From the NCBI GenBank assembly GCA_030590765.1, contig JAUVCP010000171.1:1-5622 (forward strand): 5,622 nt of DNA, read 5' to 3'. The notes under the pieces were generated by a model that saw only the letters and a list, made by a program, of their open reading frames with translations, did no database searches and was not told the origin of the DNA. A program made the position numbers and the translations under genes. The DNA comes from Flavobacteriaceae bacterium (GTDB lineage: Bacteria; Bacteroidota; Bacteroidia; Flavobacteriales; Flavobacteriaceae). Shown piece by piece: positions 1 through 5,622 of this stretch (the stretch's first letter is position 1; each line of letters opens with the position of its first letter).

Positions 1-3000
1 TGTGCAATATAAATAGTATCTGTCAACTTAAGGAATTCATTTGAAAACTCCATAATGTCTGGCAAATTCATCAATTGTACATAGGTTTCACTAAAACTTG
101 AAATTTCAATATTCAAATTTGGATTGATCAATAATGGGCTAAACTGCTTATTCTTCTCAGCCGGAGTGAAACCTTTTAATTTTGAAAGATCAACAGTCTC
201 TTTAGTATCATCAATTCTTACAAAATCCGCTTTTCGCATTTGTTCCATTTGCCACAACCAGAAATTATAACGATAAACTTCTGCATTACCTCTGTTCTCA
301 TTAAAGATATGACCATAACATTTATGAATCAAATTTTTAACCTCATTTTTATTCTGAACAATTTCAGGTCTGGATATACGAACTTCACGAATTAATTTAC
401 GCATATCTTCTGCTGCCATTTGAGGACCAGTAATTTCCTTTCCTTTTCGGCCAATGTCTGTACTTAAAATTCCGAGTTGAATTTTCTTTCCTTCCCCTGT
501 TTTAAGAACTTCCACCAGATTTTTTTTACCATTCAATTCACCTTCTTCATCAATAAAAGGCTGACCACTTGGTGTACTTGCCAATGCATCAAATATTTCA
601 TTGAACATTGCCCGGTCAATTATGGTATTAATTTCATTCTCCTCATTAAGCCCTAAAGCCGTAAATCTGTTTTTAATAATATCAAAACTTACCTCTTTAA
701 TAGTAAATGACTCATCATTTATAACAAACTCTTTACCCGTAAATATTTTATTCACGATGCCATCTAAATCAATTCTATCAATCATTTTATAAGAGGAGCA
801 CATAAAAAACTTCCCTGTAAAGTCATCTAATTCCCAGTCAAGAATATCGTCAATATAACTTCCATGTGTATCTAAAACATCTACGATCTGTTTATCGCCA
901 GGATAGCGTAATAAAGTGCGCTGGAAATGTGGATTATCACCACTGGTTGCTTTTTCCTTACGCTCTCCATGTGAATCACGATACAGAATAAAATTCTCCG
1001 GATTATCATATCTGGTAATTCCGGCTTCTTCACGCGCGTAATTACTTGCCGTTAAAATGATATCAATTTTGTATGGCATACGCACATCACAAAGTCCGCT
1101 AATGGTACTTCGTGAATTCAGATCTTCCACGTTACTATCTGCACTGCTTTCAAATAATGAATAGTAGAATTTAATATACTCCGGGTCAAAATCTGTAACA
1201 CGACTAAAATCTCCAACTTCAGTTCCTATTCCGTAAAGATTTCCTTTGGAATCAGGGAAAACGTGGAACATATCGCCTGCAATTGTTTTGATAGAGCGAA
1301 TTCCGTTAAGATTTTTCTTCATCCATTTCAACATCATTGCTGCCAGCATTTCAGATTTTCCTACACCACTATCTCCTGCAATTTGTACCACAAAAATGGC
1401 ACCATCTTCCTCTTCAACTGCAAACATAGATCCATGCACAGGAATACCTCCCATTTCTTTCACCTTTTCGTTCATCACCGTTAAACGTGGCTTTTTGATA
1501 TTACCGTAATAATCACCTTTTTGTGTTAATGGTGTAACAATGGTTTTGATATTTCCTTCAGGCCCTTTGATATCAAAATAACCTACTCGTGGAAATGAAA
1601 TAGCTTTTGCAGGAGCTCCATAAAAACAAATGGTATCCGGAACAAAATTCTTAACCTCTTCTAATGACACATCCTGCAGATCAAGCAAACGGTAATTGTC
1701 TGCCATGTACTTCATATATGATTTATGGAAAATAAACAATTCGTTCAATAATCCACCATTGAATATTTTACAACGATAATCGCCCATATCCATTGTGTTG
1801 GCCAGTTTTCTTAACCTGTTTACAAAAAATGAGCCTAACGGGCGTGTATCAAGTATCTTTATATATTCATTTGATCTTTTATCAGATAATGTCAAAGATT
1901 TCTCTTTCACTTTTTTATCCTTATCATTTTCTACTCTATCAATTCTATGGAAAGGATATTCTCTCTTTTTTGCATCTGTTGCTATTCGGGTATGTGTTTG
2001 AATGTTTTTTTCTGCTCCAATCACACCACATTGATTCATGATATCTGCAATCCATTTTAATCTACCACTATCATAACTTTCCAATGGATGATCTTTTAAA
2101 CTATAATTATTATGAATAGTAATACCGTGCTGAACCATTTCATTGATCGCTGAATTTTGCTGAGCAAATTCAGCTTCCGTCAATCGCATGATTGAATGGG
2201 TATACCTGTCATAATGCTCATTGCTCTTGGTTTGATTCATTAAATTGATAACGAACAAAGTAAACAATCTCACTTCTTTATGAACATCATCGGCACCAAT
2301 ATTCTGCTCTCCACTTTCGAGAACTCTGGTCCAAACCTCTTCAATTTCTCTTGGTAAAGATCTATACAAGAAATCACCAATGATTGTTTCCATTTCAATG
2401 TCATCAACCACTTTTAACTGTTCATTGAATCTACCTAAAAGATCAAGGATATTATTTTTAAAATAGTCTTTTCTGTTAAGAAGATAGAGGTAAGTAATCT
2501 TATCAACCGGACAAACATTCGCACTTGTTAAGTTATTTTGGATCAACTTTTCAATTTCACCAAAAACCTTTTGCCCAAGGATATTGTTTTGATCAATGAG
2601 ATCATTGTAAATTCCTGAAGTAATATTTTTAATAAAATAGTCAACATTAATATCTGATACTTTCTTGCCTACAACCAATTCAAATTTTTCAATACCGGAT
2701 TTAACCAGTTCAACCAATGCCGGTTCAATTTGATACTTTTCAAACGGAAGATTAAAATGAAGCATCAACTCCTGGATATTCTTACGTAGTAAAATATTTA
2801 TTCCTTCTAAACGAGCAATGTCATCATTATTTCTTTTTGAGCTATTGATCGCCAATACTTTAGTCTTACTTGGTGAAAATAAAACACTTTCCATTTCAAG
2901 CAATATTTCAGACATGATAATATTATCTTCCGGACCATCAATAACATAGTCTGTTGGTTGATAATCTAATTTATTGGAAATATATTTCAACAAAGTAGCT

Positions 3001-5622
3001 TTACCATAACGAGCCAGAACTGTTCCGAAATCAAGATGTTTGATCATTGGAATACTTTTATAAACCTGTGGCAACAGATTTTCATATACCGAAGTAAAAG
3101 CTATGCTCTGGATAAATTCTGGAAGTGTTGCACATTTACCTACCTCTTCAGAAAATTCAATTACTGAGTTTTTTGAATCACTGATGGTATTGATGCTAAC
3201 ACCACTCATTTTAGGGGAAGCATTGTACAGTACCCACAGATTATTAATTCTAAGTGAATTATTTACTGGTTTACTCAACGTTTTTATCACATTGAAGTCA
3301 TTCAAAACCTTGCTTATAAATTCTCTGTCAGAATTTGTTGAGAATATTTCATCCAATATCTCATCTGTACTTAATTCTCCTTTTGAATCAGAATTTTTAG
3401 CATTATAAAACTGTACCCAGTAATTTAATACGATCTCTAAAGCATTTTTAAATTCCTGTCGGAAAATATCATAGCTCTTAGCAGTTCCATCCAAATAATC
3501 ACCCATAGAGAATCTTAAAAATCCTGTTTGGTAGGGAATTACTGCAATACCTCTGGATTCAGCAAGTTTCTTGGTGAATTTTTCAAGATCCTGATAAGAG
3601 AAAAAATGTTTTAATTGAATATTGAACAAAAATGAACCATCTGATGCGATAATTTTTGCGTGTTCTTCAAACTCTCCTTTTAATAATTCAGTCGCCGTTT
3701 CTTTGGCAATCTTTAAGCGAAGTAACGCTTCATTTCTAAAATTTTTGTTTACACGAAAAGTATTGATTTCCGTTACCAGTTGCTTTTGATAGTACTTAAA
3801 GAAAGGTTCATTCTTATATTTAAAATCATCAGGTAATTCCAATACATCCAGCTTATCAAGTGCTACCAATTCATTTAGCAAAAAGATATGCAATGGAGAT
3901 CCTTCAAAAGGTGAAAACCGCAGTAATTCTTTTGAATTTTTCGTTTTTTGCTTTTTATTATAACTTTTAATCTCAGCAATGATATACTGTTCTATTCTCA
4001 GTTTGATCTTATTTCGAGATGCGTTTTTTGGCAAACGCTCTTCCAGATTATCTTTAATTGATTTGGCAAGCTGTGCATTCTCAAGAATATTAACCAGCAT
4101 AAAAAGAGAATTTGTATTCCCGTTTTCTATACTGTTTTGTTTTCTTGCAAAGTCAATAACTTCCTTCTTAGCAGGTGTTGCAATAATAGATCCCAGCCTG
4201 TCTCCTGTCGCCCCAAGATTTTTGGTTGTTGAAATTGATGAAACCAAATTCATACGTGCATATTGCTGATGCAAATTATTCATTACGTACCTGGAAATAG
4301 TTCGCCATTTTGGCTCATCATCACCTCCTGATTTTATCGAATCATTATAAGCCTCATCTAAAAACAAGGTAATTTTACTGCTACTGATAAATTTAAGGAA
4401 TCTTAAAAGCGTTTGGTTATTAAAATCAGAATATCCCGAAGGATTTGCCGGATCATTGATCACAATAGTCAAATTTTCACAAAAACTATCCCATAAATTA
4501 CCTGATTCATCAAATAACTGGAATGTTTTTTTCATTCGATCTAGCCTGCTGGTCAATCTATCATAATCAATTCTTCCTTCCTCATTGATACCAATTTCCA
4601 GATCAAACGGATTGATATCAAAACGATCTGTTGGGAAAAGATCCATATATTCCCATGAAGAATATTTGTTAAATAAAATATATGGTTTTAATACTTTATC
4701 TTCTTTACCAAACAACACATCACGAATGATCATTTGCACATCATCAGAAATAGATGTTTTATTCAAATTAGATAAACTGCTTAAAAACTCCTTAACAGAG
4801 TCTTTATCTTTTTTATTTAAAGCATCATACTTTTCATAAATACCCAAATCAATCAAAAAATTGATAAAACGACCCGTATTATCTGAATCGTTCTCTGCTT
4901 TTATTAAATAATCTTTATACTTTTCTAGAAACAGATTGATTCCAAAATTTTTATGAAAATGGTTATTTAATGTTCTTTGATAAGTATTCGGAATGATATC
5001 TAAAATAATTCTGCAACGGTTTACAATAGATTTGCTAACCGGTGTTAATTTTCGTTGCAATAAATATTCACCATAGGTTTTTATTTGATTTCTACCACCT
5101 CCTTCAACAATAGTAGCTATTTCAACATTTTCATTTTCAGCATAAAAATACTTTTTTGTTCTTTCTTCAAATTCCTGGATCAATTTTCTGTTCTGTTCCT
5201 TTAGGTTTTCAGGCACAGTACAATTCAAAATCATTGTTAAATAGTCACGTAATTTTTCTAATGCATATTTATCTTTCAATATCTGACGAGAAAACTCATC
5301 AAATTTGAAAAGCACAATGTCTTTTTCAAGATTGTTTGTTTCACCTAATTGTTCTTTTTTAAGCTGATCAATCTCCTTTTGATAATCTGAGATCTGATTT
5401 TCGATCAGTACTTTAAAGTGCCCCAGATTTTTGATGCTTACTTTTTCAAGGATCAATCGCAAATTCAACTGACTGTTTGCTAAAGCACCCAGTTTTTTGG
5501 TATGTACCTTGTTTAAAGTTTGAATGATCTTATTGTGAAAACAAAAAACCAGACTGGTGTTTGTACTTTTAGAAATGGCAGAAGAATCAATAAAGATCAT
5601 TCTTGTTAATAACGGAAACCAC
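1..5622 (-). CDS. Giant multidomain protein, partial at both ends: PLP aminotransferase domain plus ATP-PEPCK/HPr-kinase-like P-loop domain
   Basis: One minus-strand frame stays open through 1873 whole codons (bases 5621 to 3) and continues past both edges, so neither start nor stop is visible. The first in-frame Met (residue 8) is not a credible start because the frame is open upstream of it. The visible part alone exceeds 200 kDa. Order of parts: helical/coiled-coil region (1-219), fold-type I aminotransferase (about 220-740), unassigned helical region (741-1328), ATP-PEPCK-like domain with an HPr-kinase-like P-loop (1329-1749), unassigned tail (1750-1873). I saw no signal peptide or convincing membrane segment, so a cytoplasmic protein is likely. 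The composition is uniform, Lys/Asn/Ile/Glu-rich, with no frameshift or internal stop. Known of the families: aminotransferases move amino groups using PLP; PEPCK decarboxylates and phosphorylates oxaloacetate; HPr kinase phosphorylates a protein serine. The actual reaction here is not known. Coding status is near certain, the two domain assignments are strong, and the biological role is open. Confidence 0.96.
3..374 (-). other. C-terminal visible region after the PEPCK-like domain, about residues 1750-1873, unassigned
   Basis: This stretch follows the last block resembling PEPCK and runs off the left edge without a stop. It holds an aromatic-rich helix candidate (YRYNFWLWQMEQM), then a charged, loop-like part (DDTKETVDLSKLKGFTPAEK) and a further amphipathic stretch (MEFSNEFLKLTD). 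I recognise no family here. It may be a tail of the PEPCK-like domain or the beginning of another domain whose remainder lies outside the window. Confidence 0.5.
375..1637 (-). other. ATP-PEP carboxykinase-like / HPr-kinase-like P-loop domain, about residues 1329-1749
   Basis: Several blocks align with ATP-PEPCK in order and spacing; E. coli numbers are from memory. DYYGNIKK at 1370-1377 matches the WYGGEMKK block, with K1377 equivalent to metal-ligand/catalytic K213. VMN then IPVHGSM follows, with H1396 equivalent to H232 at the same spacing of 19. GDSGVGKSE at 1416-1424 occupies the place of GLSGTGKTT (K1422 as K254). GDMFH at 1449-1453 occupies the place of GDDEH (D1450 as D268), followed by a 'DSKGN' turn like 'DDGV'. 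R1514 in VRMPY matches R333, 64 residues after D1450 against 65. Near the end GRKGKEIT (about 1724-1731) followed by DMRKLIREV resembles the 'GTGKRISIKDTRAIIDAI' block. Differences: D269 is Met (M1451), the P-loop reads like HPr kinase, and the TEPTPTFSACFG lid is not recognisable. The fold assignment is strong; whether it is a carboxykinase, a kinase or an ATPase is undecided. Confidence 0.82.
1347..1376 (-). other. Walker A / P-loop of the PEPCK-HPr-kinase-like domain
   Basis: The segment encodes GDSGVGKSEM (residues 1416-1425) after a hydrophobic strand (IFVVQIA). K1422 (bases 1356-1358) should bind the nucleotide phosphates and S1423 the magnesium ion. The exact string GDSGVGKSE is typical of HPr kinase/phosphorylase, whereas classical ATP-PEPCK has GLSGTGKTT; the surrounding blocks nevertheless look like PEPCK. 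Confidence 0.88.
1638..3401 (-). other. Central unassigned helical region, about residues 741-1328
   Basis: Roughly 590 residues link the aminotransferase and PEPCK-like domains. The sequence is mostly alternating hydrophobic and charged residues typical of helical bundles, for example around FEKYQIEPALVELVKSGIEKF and LLNRKDYFKNNILDLLGRF. A strongly charged stretch (NDKDKKVKEKS, about residues 1230-1241) looks like an exposed linker just before the next domain. I found no catalytic motif, zinc-binding Cys/His cluster, transmembrane run or internal repeat that I can name. Its length suggests one or more folded domains, and the last part (about 1245-1328) may be the N-terminal domain of the PEPCK-like unit, since ATP-PEPCK normally has about 200 residues before its P-loop region. 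Scaffold, oligomerisation or regulatory roles are possible, but none is shown. Confidence 0.6.
3402..4964 (-). other. Fold-type I PLP-dependent aminotransferase (class I/II) domain, about residues 220-740
   Basis: Catalytic landmarks occur in the right order. Residues 292-316 (DDVQMIIRDVLFG, then DKVLKPYILF) match the strand-helix-strand where family members have the 'GDxVLxPxPxY' stretch. DPANPSG at 390-396 matches the conserved NPxNPTG, with N393 as the cofactor-contacting Asn. DEAY at 422-425 supplies the Asp that binds the pyridine nitrogen and the Tyr that binds the cofactor oxygen. STTKNLGATGDRLG at 464-477 fits the class-I PLP-attachment consensus at every position, making K467 the Schiff-base lysine and R475 the phosphate-side Arg. 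DGSFLFNI and GFLRFSMG (R703) match the C-terminal small domain, R703 being the candidate substrate-carboxylate Arg. All key residues are present, so PLP binding and catalysis are plausible. Substrate cannot be read from sequence. Unusual features are location inside a giant protein and extra sequence between K467 and R703. Boundaries are approximate; the N-terminal limit is the least certain. Confidence 0.88.
4182..4241 (-). other. PLP-attachment lysine motif of the aminotransferase domain
   Basis: The segment encodes SSISTTKNLGATGDRLG (residues 461-477) plus three following residues. The pattern S-x-x-K-x-x-G-x-x-G-x-R-x-G is the hallmark of class I/II aminotransferases. K467 (bases 4221-4223) should form the internal aldimine with PLP, and R475 (4197-4199) should contact the cofactor phosphate. 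The complete motif argues against a degenerate, non-catalytic domain. Confidence 0.9.
4965..5621 (-). other. N-terminal visible region (residues 1-219): helical, partly coiled coil, unassigned
   Basis: This part of the giant protein precedes the recognisable aminotransferase core. Residues about 60-110 are rich in Glu, Lys, Gln and Leu with heptad-like spacing (around DQLKKEQ at 85-91), suggesting an amphipathic helix or short coiled coil. Residues about 13-19 read SSAISKS, followed by a long helical stretch. This faintly recalls the lysine loop and following helices of a fold-type I PLP enzyme, but without the Gly-x-Arg-x-Gly that should follow. The segment could be the end of another domain lying mostly beyond the right edge, or an N-terminal extension of the aminotransferase. 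I cannot assign a function. Confidence 0.5.

Noticed and set aside
520..527. Run of eight T (eight A in the coding strand), considered as a terminator tail or a slippery frameshift site
   Set aside because: There is no preceding hairpin, and the same frame continues with family-like sequence on both sides, so neither termination nor programmed frameshifting is needed.
601..792. Plus-strand open frame of 63 codons
   Set aside because: It is antisense to the continuous minus-strand gene; its Ser/Ile/Leu-rich translation has no family motif and there is no intergenic space for a separate gene.
1246..1509. Plus-strand open frames opposite the P-loop region (also 1263-1484)
   Set aside because: They overlap each other and are the complement of highly conserved PEPCK-like blocks; the minus-strand reading explains the sequence.
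1793..2041. Plus-strand open frames rich in Phe/Leu that could look like a small membrane protein (also 1795-2001)
   Set aside because: Hydrophobicity arises from reading the complement of Lys/Glu/Asn-rich codons; no supporting ribosome binding site or homology is recognised.
3103..3408. Plus-strand open frame of 101 codons, the longest on that strand
   Set aside because: Antisense shadow within the uninterrupted minus-strand frame, with no motif of its own.
3979..4269. Plus-strand open frame of 96 codons
   Set aside because: It lies opposite the PLP-lysine motif, which is clearly the real coding strand.
4585..4839. Plus-strand open frame of 84 codons
   Set aside because: Antisense to the aminotransferase domain; no independent evidence of coding.
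5598..5600. Met codon at residue 8 as a possible start of the gene
   Set aside because: The frame is open upstream to the edge, and no convincing Shine-Dalgarno-like or promoter sequence is visible before it.

Overview
The whole window lies inside one very large protein-coding gene read on the minus strand. From base 5621 down to base 3 the frame runs through 1873 consecutive sense codons, with no start or stop at either edge, so both ends of the gene are outside the window. The DNA is AT-rich (about one third G+C by eye), yet the frame has no stop over 5.6 kb, and the translation contains strict family motifs. The plus-strand open frames in the window are antisense shadows of this gene. I see no intergenic space, RNA gene, promoter, terminator, mobile element, CRISPR array or long repeat. 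AT-rich coding with Asn/Lys/Ile-rich protein fits a Bacteroidota-type bacterium, but this is only an inference from composition.

Residues are numbered from the first whole codon at the right edge (residue r begins at 5621-3(r-1)). The layout from N- to C-terminal side is: residues 1-219, a helical, partly coiled-coil region; about 220-740, a fold-type I pyridoxal-phosphate (PLP) aminotransferase domain (NPSG at 393-396, DEAY at 422-425, PLP lysine K467 in a class-I signature, carboxylate-binding Arg candidate R703); about 741-1328, a mostly helical region of roughly 590 residues that I cannot assign; about 1329-1749, a domain resembling ATP-dependent phosphoenolpyruvate carboxykinase (PEPCK), with an HPr-kinase-like P-loop (K1377, H1396, GDSGVGKSE at 1416-1424, D1450, R1514); and 1750-1873, an unassigned tail that continues off the left edge.

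The notable point is the covalent joining of an aminotransferase and a PEPCK/HPr-kinase-fold domain in a protein of more than 200 kDa. In known metabolism, aspartate aminotransferase makes oxaloacetate and PEPCK turns oxaloacetate into PEP, so an aspartate-to-PEP bifunctional enzyme is one hypothesis. The PEPCK-like domain appears to lack one metal-ligand Asp and the usual lid motif, and its P-loop looks like that of HPr kinase. A protein or small-molecule kinase, or a regulatory ATPase coupled to a PLP enzyme, is therefore at least as plausible. I do not recognise this architecture as a named system.
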